Shown piece by piece: positions 7,783 through 16,526 of a stretch of DNA of 64,000 nucleotides. Made by a program: the position numbers and the translations under genes. The stretch's first letter is position 1. Every line of letters starts with the position of its first letter. Under the pieces are notes generated by a model that worked only from the letters and a program-made list of their open reading frames with translations, did no database searches and was not told where the DNA came from. Source of the stretch: Pelomonas sp052436255 (GTDB lineage Bacteria; Pseudomonadota; Gammaproteobacteria; Burkholderiales; Burkholderiaceae_C); the NCBI GenBank assembly GCA_052436255.1, contig JBQVNP010000009.1, forward strand, positions 16,831-80,830, given 5' to 3'.

Positions 7783-10265
7783 GCAACTCTCCGAAGGGTT
7801 AGGGTTGCGCGATCTTGAACCTCCCTGAGGAGCACGGGAAGCCACAGCCTGGGATCGTTGCCGTGACGGGCGCGGATCGCGTCCAGCAGCGCCACGTTGT
7901 CGGTGGTGGCGGATAGCACGGTGATGAAGTCGTCCAGGCCGGCTAAGTCGAGCTCGCAGATGGCGCTGCCGTGAGGCTGCTTGACGAGGAAGCGGCGCCC
8001 GCCGTGCGAGCCCAGGGATCGGACGATCTCGTATTCGGCCTCACTGAGACCGAAGCCGTCGACGTACTCGTCGCGGACCGCCTCTGGATTGGCGAGGAAG
8101 ATCTTCGTCACGCTCTGCTCGATCATCGTGCGACCGATCGGGTGCCGAAGCACGTCGGACGGGCTCTGCGTGTCGAAGATGCCGAGACCGTTCTGCTTGC
8201 GGATGGTCTTCTGTTTCTTCTTGGCGAAGTCGCTGAAGATCTCGTGGTCCAGTGCCTTCCAAAACTCCGAGATCACGTAGATCAGCCGGCTGCCGTCGAC
8301 GAGCTCGTCCATGACCTGCAGCAGGTACATCATCACTGGCGTGCGGACCTCGGGCAGGTCCAGGAACTCGGTGGTGTCGAACCCGATCACGGGCGCGGCT
8401 TTCAGGTCGAGGAGCCGGTCGTCGGCCTGGTCGAACACCCAGCCCAGCGCACCCCCGTCGCACCAGCGGCTGAGCCGCTCGTACAGACTGTTGTCGCCGG
8501 CCTTGGGCAGGTTCTGGCGCACCGTCGAGAAGCGGCGCAGCGACGCAGGCATCATGGCGACCGCCCTGACTGCGTCCGCGATGGCTCGCTCGTCCGCCGG
8601 CATCAAGGGCAGGGCAGTGGAGGTGATGCAGATCTTGATCAGCTGCTCCCAGAACTGGATGCGGCTGGGCGTTGGTTCGCGCTGCAGCGGATTGCAGCCG
8701 GTGGGGCGTCCTGCTTCCAGCGTCAAGTAGTGGCCACCCATCGCGCGGATGGCGATCTCGCAGCCGCGGTCCAGATCGAAGAGCACCAAGCGCGGCGCCG
8801 GCTGCCACTTTCGTGTCAGCGTCAGCAGGAACATTTCCAGCGTGGTCTTGCCTACGCCGGTGGAGCCGATGATGAGCGTATTGCCTGGCAGCTTCTTGTC
8901 CTCCGAGTCTTCGTCGAGAGGGCTGCTGTGCAGGTTCAAGTAGAACGGCTGGCTTGACGGTGTGCGAAGCAGCGCCAGGGCTTCGCCCCACGGGTTGCCG
9001 CTGCGCTTGCCCTGCGGGAAGTTGTGAGCGCTGGCCAGCGCGGCGAAGGCGCGCGACGACAGCTTGGCGTCTCTGGGCCGCCATTGCCAGTTCCCGGGCC
9101 ACTGCGCGAACCATGCGGCATCGGCCACCAGGTCGACCGGCGACATCTGAAGGCTGGTGGACTCGCCGACGGCGCCGATGGCTTGTGCAGCCCGCCGTCC
9201 GGCGTCCGAGACACTGTCGCCGAACAGGACCAGGGAGTAGTGGTACTCGCCCATGCAGAACTGGCCGTCGCCTAGTTCGTTGAGTGCGAGGTCCATGTCG
9301 GCGATCTGGCTCGCGACGACGTCGTCACTGGCGAGCAGCTGGTCGCGCTGCAGTTCCAGGGCGCGCATCGCTTCCCGGCGGGGCAGGGGGGAGAAGCTCT
9401 GCGTTTCGATGAACTCGCTGGACTCGTACAGCAGGGCGTCGAGGACGCCGGGCTGGACGTCGTCGGCGTACTCCTTGATGTCGACGAGTGCGGCATACCG
9501 CCGGCTGTCGCCGTAGCGGATCTCCAGCTTGTCGCCGCCGAATGAGAGACGCGACGTGGGCAGCGTCCGGTAGAGGGGTCCCTTGGCGAACGGGACGGCA
9601 CGCCACTGGCCGTTGACCAGATAGCCTAGGAACTCGCCGACCTCGGAGTAGCGGCGGCCGCCTTGCTCACGCACTCCCAGCAGCTCGGGACCGAACCGGC
9701 GCAGAACGCGGCCCACCAGCGCCGAGCGCTCGTCCATGGCCCTGAGTGCTTCGGCCTGAGCCTGCTCGATGGACTCGCGGGTCTTGCGGGTCGACTGCAG
9801 CGCGCGCCCCACCCGCGACAGCCTGGGACGGTAAACCAAGGTCAGGTAGACCTCGTTGCTCATCAGCCGGTGCTTCCCGAGCTTGGCTTGGTAGGCCTGC
9901 GACAGGTCTTGAGCGAAGCCCGGCGCTTGTGGGTCCTGCAGGGCGTCGCAGACGACACGGTGGAGGCGGTGGGTCCAGACGGCCCACTGCCCACCGGCCA
10001 GGTTGCGCAGCAGGCTGCACAGCGCTTCATGTCGTTCGGCGATCTGGCTCTCGTCGGCGCATTCGAAGGCAACGCCGCCCAGCCGCCAGACACGGAAGTA
10101 GTCGCCACCGCGGGTGATGACGTCGTGGTCGCTGACCAGCGACGAGAAGGGGATGAAGCGGGCCAGCGGGTTCTCCGTTCGCGCTTGCGCCCAGTGGCGC
10201 GGCCTGGCCGTGCTGTGGTCGTGGCGGCGGGCGGCGCCCGCGCGTTCAGACATGCCAGTCATCAC
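7779..10265 (-). CDS. virB4: VirB4-type T4SS ATPase
   Basis: Largest ATPase of the T4SS, working with VirB3 and VirB11 in pilin extraction and substrate transfer. 828 aa, with an N-terminal CagE/TrbE/VirB family domain and a RecA-like C-terminal domain with Walker A GSTGVGKTT (about residues 467-475), LVLFDLDRGCEIAIRAMGG and Walker B-like LIYVISEFWKAL. The extra N-terminus before MSERAG (10253) makes the exact start uncertain. It overlaps virB3 by up to 20 bp. Confidence 0.95.
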   Translation of the reverse strand: MMTGMSERAGAARRHDHSTARPRHWAQARTENPLARFIPFSSLVSDHDVITRGGDYFRVWRLGGVAFECADESQIAERHEALCSLLRNLAGGQWAVWTHRLHRVVCDALQDPQAPGFAQDLSQAYQAKLGKHRLMSNEVYLTLVYRPRLSRVGRALQSTRKTRESIEQAQAEALRAMDERSALVGRVLRRFGPELLGVREQGGRRYSEVGEFLGYLVNGQWRAVPFAKGPLYRTLPTSRLSFGGDKLEIRYGDSRRYAALVDIKEYADDVQPGVLDALLYESSEFIETQSFSPLPRREAMRALELQRDQLLASDDVVASQIADMDLALNELGDGQFCMGEYHYSLVLFGDSVSDAGRRAAQAIGAVGESTSLQMSPVDLVADAAWFAQWPGNWQWRPRDAKLSSRAFAALASAHNFPQGKRSGNPWGEALALLRTPSSQPFYLNLHSSPLDEDSEDKKLPGNTLIIGSTGVGKTTLEMFLLTLTRKWQPAPRLVLFDLDRGCEIAIRAMGGHYLTLEAGRPTGCNPLQREPTPSRIQFWEQLIKICITSTALPLMPADERAIADAVRAVAMMPASLRRFSTVRQNLPKAGDNSLYERLSRWCDGGALGWVFDQADDRLLDLKAAPVIGFDTTEFLDLPEVRTPVMMYLLQVMDELVDGSRLIYVISEFWKALDHEIFSDFAKKKQKTIRKQNGLGIFDTQSPSDVLRHPIGRTMIEQSVTKIFLANPEAVRDEYVDGFGLSEAEYEIVRSLGSHGGRRFLVKQPHGSAICELDLAGLDDFITVLSATTDNVALLDAIRARHGNDPRLWLPVLLREVQDRATLTLRRVA

Positions 10266-10578
10266 ATGCTCCTCGGTACAGCGTGGGGGCGTAGCTGCGG
10301 GCTCGCCAGAGCCGATGGTTGCGGTCGTGCAGGCGCAGCTTCATGGCGATGAACATCTGGCGGAAGCGCTGGTCGTCCTGCGTGGTGACGAAGCGCATCC
10401 AGACCAGCGCCGGCCCGATGGCCAGCAGCACACCTAGGGAGAGCCACCAGCTCAGCAGGACGCCACCCCACATGGTGAGCAGCATCCCGACGCCGAGCAG
10501 CACCACCAGCGGTACGAGCGGGATGCCCAGCTTCATGGCCGGTCGGGTCGCACCCTTGTAGATGGCCTCGGCTTGCAT
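10246..10578 (-). CDS. virB3: VirB3-type T4SS inner-membrane protein
   Basis: Short inner-membrane partner of VirB4. 110 aa, with the family N-terminus (IYKGATRPAMKLGIPLVPL), a hydrophobic hairpin (about 18-57) and a basic C-terminus. It overlaps the start of virB4; in many systems the two genes are fused, so this organisation is expected. Confidence 0.92.
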   Translation of the reverse strand: MQAEAIYKGATRPAMKLGIPLVPLVVLLGVGMLLTMWGGVLLSWWLSLGVLLAIGPALVWMRFVTTQDDQRFRQMFIAMKLRLHDRNHRLWRARSYAPTLYRGACDDWHV

Positions 10579-10593
10579 GACGGGCTCGCTGCG

Positions 10594-10884
10594 TCAGGCG
10601 ACGATGTAGGTGGCCATGGCGCTGGCGCCGCCGATCAGCGTGGCGCCGATCAGGACGTTGGCGACATCGGCCAAGCGGGCGCCCTGGAAGATCATCTTGA
10701 AGCCGGCCCAGATGATCGCGATGGTGACCACCGCGATCGAAATCGTCACGAGGATGGTATTGACGTTGACGACCGTGTCGTTGATCTTGTCGAAGCCCTG
10801 GGCTTCGGCGGGGCGGTACGCCATGACGAGTGTTGCCAGCGAGGTCGCGGCGCAGCGACGCTTGAGTTGTCCGAGTCGGCTCAT
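10594..10884 (-). CDS. virB2: VirB2-type major pilin
   Basis: Propilin for the conjugative pilus. 96 aa: a basic N-terminus and signal region ending about PAEAQG, followed by two hydrophobic helices (about 43-62 and 73-94) with GFKMIFQGARLADVANVLIG between them, the standard VirB2/TrbC layout. It overlaps the virB1 stop by 4 bp and lies 15 bp before virB3. Confidence 0.92.
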   Translation of the reverse strand: MSRLGQLKRRCAATSLATLVMAYRPAEAQGFDKINDTVVNVNTILVTISIAVVTIAIIWAGFKMIFQGARLADVANVLIGATLIGGASAMATYIVA

Positions 10885-11381
10885 GACTTTTCCTTTGGAA
10901 GGGCTGGGGGGAGTGGCAGCTGCGCGCTGGTCGCCGCCTGGACGACCCGTTGCACGTAGCCGTGCTGGAAACCGGTGGAGAAGTCGCCGCTGTAGTAGCA
11001 GGACAGGGCCTGCCGGAGCGCTTGTTGGTGGCGTTGGCCTGCGGACCGCGAGCGGTCGAAGCAGTCGGTCAGCACGACCTGCATCGCGGTCAGGTTCGAG
11101 CAGGGGTCGAACGCGCTCTGCAACGTCAGACCCAGCCGCGCGAAGTTGCGGACATTGATCTGGCCCAGCCCGACACTGAAGTTCCAGCCGCCGGACTGCA
11201 GCGCAGTCGCGGTGGCCAGGGCCTCGAGACGGCTGCGGGGTTGTCGTTCGAGCTCACCACCGACCACGCCTATGGCCCACGGGTTGAACGAGCTTTCGGT
11301 GGCGACAAGCGCCCTTGCCGTGTCGGCGTGCACGTGAGGTGCGCACGTCAAGACCAGCGAGAGGAAGGCTGCAGGTTCCAT
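10881..11381 (-). CDS. virB1: VirB1-type lytic transglycosylase
   Basis: Peptidoglycan hydrolase that opens the wall for T4SS assembly. 166 aa SLT-like domain: catalytic Glu29 in ALVATESSFNPWAIG, followed by VGLGQINVRNF and a conserved ALSCYYSGDFSTGF segment. I see no convincing signal peptide at this start, as in several VirB1 homologues with short N-termini. It is the first classical virB gene of the operon, 7 bp after the TrbM/KikA-like gene. Confidence 0.92.
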   Translation of the reverse strand: MEPAAFLSLVLTCAPHVHADTARALVATESSFNPWAIGVVGGELERQPRSRLEALATATALQSGGWNFSVGLGQINVRNFARLGLTLQSAFDPCSNLTAMQVVLTDCFDRSRSAGQRHQQALRQALSCYYSGDFSTGFQHGYVQRVVQAATSAQLPLPPALPKEKS

Positions 11382-11388
11382 GTCGACC

Positions 11389-12024
11389 TCAGCGAACCGG
11401 GTCCGCTGGGACCGCAGGACGCGAGGCCAACCAAGCGGCGTAATCCGCGTCGAACCTTGAGTCCCAGGAGCCGAGCTGCGACTTGGCAGATGGGCTGAAG
11501 TCGGTGACAGCGTCGCCAGCCATCGACCACCAGGTGCGAGCGAACGGTTCGCCGTTGACGGTCACAGAGATTGCACCGTCGTAGTCGCATGTGTAGACCG
11601 GGCCATGTGGTCCATCCCATGTCCGGGTGTATTGAGGCGGGCAGAAAAACGGAGCGGCGGACCAGCTGTGCGTCGCAGCGTTGCTGCCGCTGGCCATGCC
11701 GCAGGTCGGAAAGGCCTTACCCCTGGCCAGGTCGCGGAAGAGCTGACGAATCGGCGGCACGCACTGCGGAACCGCGCGCCAGCTGGGGGCGGCAAGGCAC
11801 AGCAGCACGACGCACCCGTCAACGGCGCTGGCCGGCAGAGGTGCCGTCAGCAGGGCTGTCCCGAGCACGACGAGGCTCGTCACGTTCGTCGTAGCGCTGG
11901 ATCGGCGCTTCTGATCCGCGTTGACGCCGCTGCGCTGCGGGGTCGATCTCGATACGGCTTTGATCACGGTTGACCTCTCTGCTCGTGCCCCTTCGAGGGG
12001 CAGTTGCGGCTCGTTGAGAGCCAT
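11389..12024 (-). CDS. TrbM/KikA-like secreted conjugation-associated protein
   Basis: Probable periplasmic protein of the TrbM/KikA/MpfK group that accompanies conjugative T4SSs. 211 aa: a hydrophobic signal segment at about residues 48-66 (SLVVLGTALLTAPLPASA), then the pattern GCVVLLCLA...PQCVPPIRQLFRD, matching the C-x(n)-LC-LA, EC-PP-I-R-YF signature I associate with TrbM. The 45 residues before the signal segment are odd, so the true start may be further in. It is the first gene of the virB operon; the 211 bp upstream (12025-12235) should hold the operon promoter, but I saw no clear -35/-10 pair. Confidence 0.6.
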   Translation of the reverse strand: MALNEPQLPLEGARAERSTVIKAVSRSTPQRSGVNADQKRRSSATTNVTSLVVLGTALLTAPLPASAVDGCVVLLCLAAPSWRAVPQCVPPIRQLFRDLARGKAFPTCGMASGSNAATHSWSAAPFFCPPQYTRTWDGPHGPVYTCDYDGAISVTVNGEPFARTWWSMAGDAVTDFSPSAKSQLGSWDSRFDADYAAWLASRPAVPADPVR

Positions 12025-12235
12025 GAGGTCAATCTAGAAACTGAACGCTATTGGTCCTTGCCGGCATTTGGGGATGCGTTCCAGCACGTTCGCTGAAGGG
12101 TCAGGGCTTGCGTGCGCACGCGCGGACCGCCCGCCTGCTGGAGCAGCAGCGGGAGAAAGGCGCGCATGGATGAGCAGCGCGGTTGTGCTGCCTTGAAGGC
12201 CCTTGGGTGGGCTTGCAGCTGACTCTGTCAGCCGA

Positions 12236-13021
12236 TCAGGTGCCGAGCACGCCATACAGGCGTGCGATCCGCGCTGCGGTCCGGCGGTCGGGTGCATCGA
12301 GCTTCGCGCTCAGTCGCTGGAACCTGGAGTCGACGGTCTTGGCCTCGATGTTCAGCTCCGCGCCGATCATCTTGCTGGTGTGCCCAGCTTCCTCGTGGCG
12401 CAGCAGCGCAATCTCGTCGGCGGTGATACCGGACTTCGCGACGAGCTCACTGGCGATGTTGCGCAACAGCCAGCGGTTCAGTTCTGTCGCAAGCGCCCTG
12501 GCCACGATGCGGAAGAGGATCTGAGCCACGCCGTCGAAGAATCCGAAGTTGTGTGAGCCAATGGTCAAAACGGCGATTCGAGACAAACCTGCCGGGCTGG
12601 GCGCGGGCACCACGACCGATGACGCGAACCCCAGCCTGGCAGACACGTTCACGAACCCAGTCTCGTCAGGGCGTACATCCAGTTCCGTGCCGCAGATGGG
12701 CTCCGAGTGGAGGCGCGCGTGCCTCAGCCACGGATCGTGGTCGTGCCAGCCGCCCTTCGTGTACTCGGTGGCCCACATGGGGTCGCAGGCCAAGAGAGAT
12801 CGATGTGACGTCCTAGTCGCGTCATCCTTGATGACGCTGAGGAACACTCCGGCATCGGCACCCATGAGCTTAAGTACGTGGCGGAACTGGTCAACGGCTG
12901 CCTCTGCATCGTCTGCATCGCCCAGGGCAGGGAGCAGATCAAGGATCCGCGCGGCGTACTCTGGCTCGCGAGTCAACGTCGCGGCGCTGAACAGGTCATC
13001 GATCGCCATCAAATGCTTCAT
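12236..13021 (-). CDS. LuxR-family regulator with autoinducer-binding domain
   Basis: Predicted DNA-binding regulator. I choose the ATG at 13021 (MKHLMAIDDLFS), giving 261 aa, the usual LuxR length; a longer frame reaches 13132 but runs inside the upstream gene. The N-terminal autoinducer-binding-type domain has WATEYTKGGWHDHDPWL; the C-terminal LuxR helix-turn-helix (about 195-255) has SGITADEIALLRHEEAGHTS and IGAELNIEAKTVDSRFQRL. No luxI synthase is visible, so it is a solo. Placed on the same strand directly upstream of the T4SS operon, it probably controls conjugation. Confidence 0.85.
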   Translation of the reverse strand: MKHLMAIDDLFSAATLTREPEYAARILDLLPALGDADDAEAAVDQFRHVLKLMGADAGVFLSVIKDDATRTSHRSLLACDPMWATEYTKGGWHDHDPWLRHARLHSEPICGTELDVRPDETGFVNVSARLGFASSVVVPAPSPAGLSRIAVLTIGSHNFGFFDGVAQILFRIVARALATELNRWLLRNIASELVAKSGITADEIALLRHEEAGHTSKMIGAELNIEAKTVDSRFQRLSAKLDAPDRRTAARIARLYGVLGT

Positions 13022-13442
13022 GGCCTTCTCGACGTAGTTGCGCGTGAAGCTGGGGGTTACCAAAACGCAGCGGGTCGGTGTCGCACCATCGATCGAAGCC
13101 GCCGACATCGTCGAAGACCATCGTCTGCGCAACGCGTAGCCCTGCTGCAGGCCAGTGACGGCGCTCGACCATCAGACCTTTCGCGATTCTGATGACAGCG
13201 AACGCCAAGGTTCCGTCGGCTGACGTGATGATGCGGCCCGCACCGCCCGCCGCTCGACGCGTGAGGGCGGAGCGCCATGCGGCGACGGAGTGCCGATGTC
13301 TTTGAGCCTGCAAGGCGAACCGCTTGGCGCCAAGCGGCCTGGCTGGCTGGTCTATTGGATCGAGCTGCTTTGCCGTCGTAGGCAGCGGTTCGCTTGCTGA
13401 CGTCGATTGCTGATCGGCGCTGTCGCTCGTTGTCGAGTCCAT
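12996..13442 (-). CDS. Conserved mobile-element protein of unknown function
   Basis: 148 aa. The N-terminal 60 residues are low in complexity; the C-terminal half (about 65-145) has GTLAFAVIRIAKGLMVERR and FDRWCDTDPLRFGNPQL, which I recall as a conserved pattern in small proteins of proteobacterial integrative elements, without an assigned function. Its stop lies 26 bp inside the LuxR gene, suggesting translational coupling and joint expression. Confidence 0.6.
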   Translation of the reverse strand: MDSTTSDSADQQSTSASEPLPTTAKQLDPIDQPARPLGAKRFALQAQRHRHSVAAWRSALTRRAAGGAGRIITSADGTLAFAVIRIAKGLMVERRHWPAAGLRVAQTMVFDDVGGFDRWCDTDPLRFGNPQLHAQLRREGHEAFDGDR

Positions 13443-13840
13443 CCCTTGCTCCGGTAGCTACGGAAGCAGGGGGCGCTCCTAGGGAGCGTTCTGTTCCGCG
13501 TATTGCAAGCCCGAACACATTGCAGACTGTTGCCGTCCGCATGTCTAGGGACGTGATTGCAGGCAGTTACATCGTTGCAGCAGCGTCCGTTTGTCCGATT
13601 GCGTCCCAGGTCGTTGTGGCGACCGAACAATTGCATCGTTGCTGACGGAATTCGTACAAGGGGAGACCAAGCGTCTGTATGTTCGGTCGCGGCGTTTTCT
13701 GCTCGCTCATCCGTCCGGTGATGTCCTGATTCAGCCGAACGAAAGCACTTTTACGAATGGTTGCCATGCTGTGCCTAACGTGATGACGAATGTGATTCCA
13801 TGGGCATCTTTCGCCAGTCGTTTGGCGACAGGAGAGGCTG
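13443..13840. promoter_or_regulatory. 398-bp non-coding region with four ATTGCA motifs
   Basis: Lies between divergent genes. ATTGCA occurs at 13502, 13519, 13556 and 13630, far more often than expected in 130 bp, and base composition is less GC-rich than the flanks. A small inverted repeat CGCTCCTAGGGAGCG is at about 13474-13488. Probably holds the promoters of the minus-strand regulator genes and the plus-strand membrane gene; whether the motifs bind a regulator is inference. Confidence 0.4.
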
Positions 13841-14143
13841 ATGTTTGTGCTTGTCCGCCGAGAGCCGAAACCCGACGCGTCTTACTGGCCGGGAAGGCGG
13901 TTGCTGGCTGCCGTTGACGCCGTGGTTTGGCCATTTGGGCTGGCGATGCTGGTGGCATTGACGCCGGCCACTGAAGGCTTGGTGCGGCCTGCGCTTGCGG
14001 TCGCTACGTTTTGGGCGTTGTTGCGCCTGTGCGGTGCGGTTCTGGCCAATGAACGCTACCGCTTCACGACTTGGTGGTTCGCGCGACTCGTAGCTCTTTT
14101 GCTTCTGGTCGGGGCCGTGATGAAGCTGGTGATGCCAGCATAG
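13841..14143 (+). CDS. Small three-helix membrane protein
   Basis: Function unknown. 100 aa with three predicted membrane segments (about residues 20-42, 48-66 and 78-97), separated by ANERYRFTTWWFARL. It is preceded by a good Shine-Dalgarno sequence (AGGAG, 7 bp upstream), which supports it being translated. No partner gene in the same direction. Confidence 0.55.
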   Translation: MFVLVRREPKPDASYWPGRRLLAAVDAVVWPFGLAMLVALTPATEGLVRPALAVATFWALLRLCGAVLANERYRFTTWWFARLVALLLLVGAVMKLVMPA

Positions 14144-14165
14144 GCCGGCCTCTGGGAGCGACGGG

Positions 14166-14441
14166 CTAGTGAGTGGCCTTCGGGCGCGCTGCGAGCCATG
14201 CGTCGATGTCTGCCTTGCGCCAGCCGATCGCACGCGGGGCCAACTGCACGGCGCAGGGAAACAGGCCCTGGTTCATCAGGCGATAAATGGTTGAGCGGCC
14301 CAGTCCCGTGCGCTGCCGCACGATGGGCAACCGCTGGGTGTCTGCTGGATCGGCTTCGATGCCGGATGCGCGGAGGATGAACTGCACGACGTTGCTCCGA
14401 TGGACAGATTGAACCCAATCTAGGTCAGAGGTGTTCGTCAA
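14166..14441 (-). CDS. AlpA-like helix-turn-helix regulator/excisionase
   Basis: Small DNA-binding protein. 91 aa; the C-terminal half has TGLGRSTIYRLMNQGLFP followed by GWRKADIDAWLAAR, the hallmark of the AlpA/MerR-like winged helix found in phage and island regulators that activate integrase genes or act as excisionases. The N-terminal 35 residues are not recognisable. Adjacent to the conjugation module, so it likely belongs to the mobile element. Confidence 0.85.
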   Translation of the reverse strand: MTNTSDLDWVQSVHRSNVVQFILRASGIEADPADTQRLPIVRQRTGLGRSTIYRLMNQGLFPCAVQLAPRAIGWRKADIDAWLAARPKATH

Positions 14442-14537
14442 AGACTTCTGGATTCACCGTAGTGATGCGGCGCAGACAACGGCTTGGCTCGCTTCGCCGC
14501 GCCTTGGCCAGCATCAACGTCCGGCGCCCGAAGGCCG

Positions 14538-14724
14538 TCGACTCTTCGCCGGCAGCCAGCGCGCCGGCAAGCGGGCTGCGGCCATCATGAGCCTGCTGCA
14601 CTCGGCGCGCATCAACGGGCACGACCCCTACGTATATCTCCGCGATGTACTGGAGCGCTTGCCGCTGCAGCCGGCCAGCGGGATCGACGAGCTCCTGCCG
14701 CACCGCTGGTCACCATCGAGCTGA
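14538..14724 (+). pseudogene. IS66 transposase (tnpC) C-terminal remnant
   Basis: The frame encodes FAGSQRAGKRAAAIMSLLHS, INGHDPYVYLRDVLERLP and IDELLPHRWSPS before a stop, closely matching the last 60 residues of the intact IS66 transposase at 16780-18327. Nothing upstream belongs to IS66, so only the 3' end is left. Confidence 0.85.
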
Positions 14725-14799
14725 GATCTAGCGGGGTGAGGCGCAAATTCCCATCCCCGCTGTCAGGACTGGGAATCTGCACCGTGCCCCGGACTGCAA

Positions 14800-15068
14800 C
14801 CGTCAAGGTGTGTTCGGCGGACGCATACGTTTGGCGGACGCCTACCTCCAGTTGGCTCAATCAGGTCGAACGCTTCTTCGCCATCATTACGGACAAGGCG
14901 ATCCGACGTGGCTCGTTGACCAGCGTGAAGAAGCTGACGAAGTAGATTGACAGCTTCGTCAACCAGTACAACAAGAACTGCAAGCCCTTCACCTGGACGG
15001 CCACCGCCGGCTCAATCCTCGCCAAGCTTGCGCGCCTCTGCGGACGAATTACTGGGGCAGGCCACTAG
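14800..15068 (+). pseudogene. IS630-family transposase C-terminal remnant
   Basis: From about 14850 the frame reads WLNQVERFFAIITDKAIRRG, then after an in-frame TAG (14944-14946) continues IDSFVNQYNKNCKPFTWTAT, the C-terminal signature of IS630 transposases (the catalytic Glu is in VERFF). The 5' part is missing and replaced by IS66 sequence, so this is a dead fragment fused to another fragment. Confidence 0.8.
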
Positions 15069-15126
15069 CTCGGCTGACACGCGAACCAGATTGCTCCTTC
15101 TGACGGGGCGTCAGCCCAGCTCTCTC

Positions 15127-16455
15127 TTAAAGCCTCAGCGCCTCTTCAAGTTGTCTGGGGCTTATCTTCAGGACCTTGTCCGTCTTCTCGACCCTGAACC
15201 ACCTCTGGGTGTTGTCCGCATTGATCACGATTGGCTTGCTTCCATCCACTTGCTGCACATGCAGCTTGAAGTAGGACAGACGCTCGGGTAGGTTCAGAAC
15301 GATGTCACTGCCCCAAGTGACTGGCGCCGCGGGCGAGGTTTCCACCTTCTGAGTGGTTACCGTTGTGGCTTCGGTCCAATTGACATTGCCTCCCAGCCAA
15401 GCCCGCGCATCGTAGAAGGCCTTCTTGCCTCCTGAGAACGGGATTGTCGGTCCGCAATCGCCCTTGTTCTTCAGCGTGGACTGCATCCGAAATCCAGCTG
15501 GCGTGAAGTCCAACGGACCCGCCATGCTCCTCTCTGCATTGCCGGAGGTCTCATGAAACGAGACTGAGCCAGGAACGATTGAATAGCCAGGGCCGTGCTG
15601 GACTGAATAGTTCAGCGAGTAGTCGCGCTGTCCGGTGCAATGTGGGTTGCCCGAGTCAAACACAGCGCTCGCGGGTTTCGTCTGCTGTGCGTCGGTGGCA
15701 TAGCCTACTTCCAACGTATAGGTTCCCAAAGTCGGCGGGACGGCGATGACGAGGCTCCTGTAGTTCTTCTTGGGCTCGTAGTCACGAAAGACATTCTTGA
15801 TGCGTTCCCAGAACTCCTTGCGGTCCGCGACCACCAGGCTTCCTGCGACATTCTTGAAAGAGTCGCTCGTCTTGAACAAATTTGCCGGGCAATGGAAAGC
15901 CAATGCCGTGTCGGTTTGTGACGCCAACGTGCAAGCTTGCCGCTCCATCTCTAGAGTAGCCGGTCCATAACCTAGGAAGTTTCCTTCGACGACGATGCGT
16001 ACCGGAGCCGCAGTCGTTGGCGATAGGAAGTGGTCGGGGCGGATGTTGGTTATGCGAGGGCTCTTCTCTGCTAAAGGCAGTCGAGCGACCGCACTTTCCA
16101 CATCCTTGGCAATCTTGTTGGCTTCGGCCAGCGACGCGGTTGCAGCGCGCTTGGCCTCTGCAATTGTGTTCTCCGCGCCCTTGAACAGATTCTGTTGCTG
16201 CTTGTCCAGGTCCTTGAACGTCTTATCTTGAATGGTCAAGGCAGCGTGCTCCAGCTCGCTTATCGTCACCAAGAGATGCTGCCGAATTTGAAAGCTGTTG
16301 ATGCTCGCCGACTGGCTCAGTTGGTGAATCACATCTTGCGCAGTTGATCTCAACTGCTCGACCATCGAGCCGACGGCAGCGTCCGCGCCGATGGCACCCT
16401 GCGCATGACATGCGCTTGCTACAAACAGGCTAATCGCAACTGACGCAAGTTTCAT
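15127..16455 (-). CDS. Large secreted protein of unknown function
   Basis: 442 aa from the ATG at 16455, chosen for its Shine-Dalgarno (GGGAG, 8 bp upstream) and signal peptide MKLASVAISLFVASACHAQ. The N-terminal region (about 25-125) is helical and heptad-like with Lys/Gln/Ala-rich segments (probable coiled coil). About residues 135-200 (ITNIRPDHFLSP, VRIVVEGNFLGYGPATL) resemble an IPT/TIG-type Ig fold. The rest has no recognised family; two Cys pairs may be disulfides. Base composition is less GC-rich than the neighbours and it stands alone between two IS66 end fragments, suggesting separate acquisition. Confidence 0.65.
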   Translation of the reverse strand: MKLASVAISLFVASACHAQGAIGADAAVGSMVEQLRSTAQDVIHQLSQSASINSFQIRQHLLVTISELEHAALTIQDKTFKDLDKQQQNLFKGAENTIAEAKRAATASLAEANKIAKDVESAVARLPLAEKSPRITNIRPDHFLSPTTAAPVRIVVEGNFLGYGPATLEMERQACTLASQTDTALAFHCPANLFKTSDSFKNVAGSLVVADRKEFWERIKNVFRDYEPKKNYRSLVIAVPPTLGTYTLEVGYATDAQQTKPASAVFDSGNPHCTGQRDYSLNYSVQHGPGYSIVPGSVSFHETSGNAERSMAGPLDFTPAGFRMQSTLKNKGDCGPTIPFSGGKKAFYDARAWLGGNVNWTEATTVTTQKVETSPAAPVTWGSDIVLNLPERLSYFKLHVQQVDGSKPIVINADNTQRWFRVEKTDKVLKISPRQLEEALRL

Positions 16456-16526
16456 TTTTGGCTCCCTGTTGGAAGGTTTGGAGCCTATGGAGAGCATCAG
16501 AAGGCGTCATCCTCACGTTTTGGGAG

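Noticed and set aside
13591..13917. 108-aa plus-strand frame before the small membrane gene
   Set aside because: No ribosome site, no motif, and it overlaps the well-started gene at 13841.
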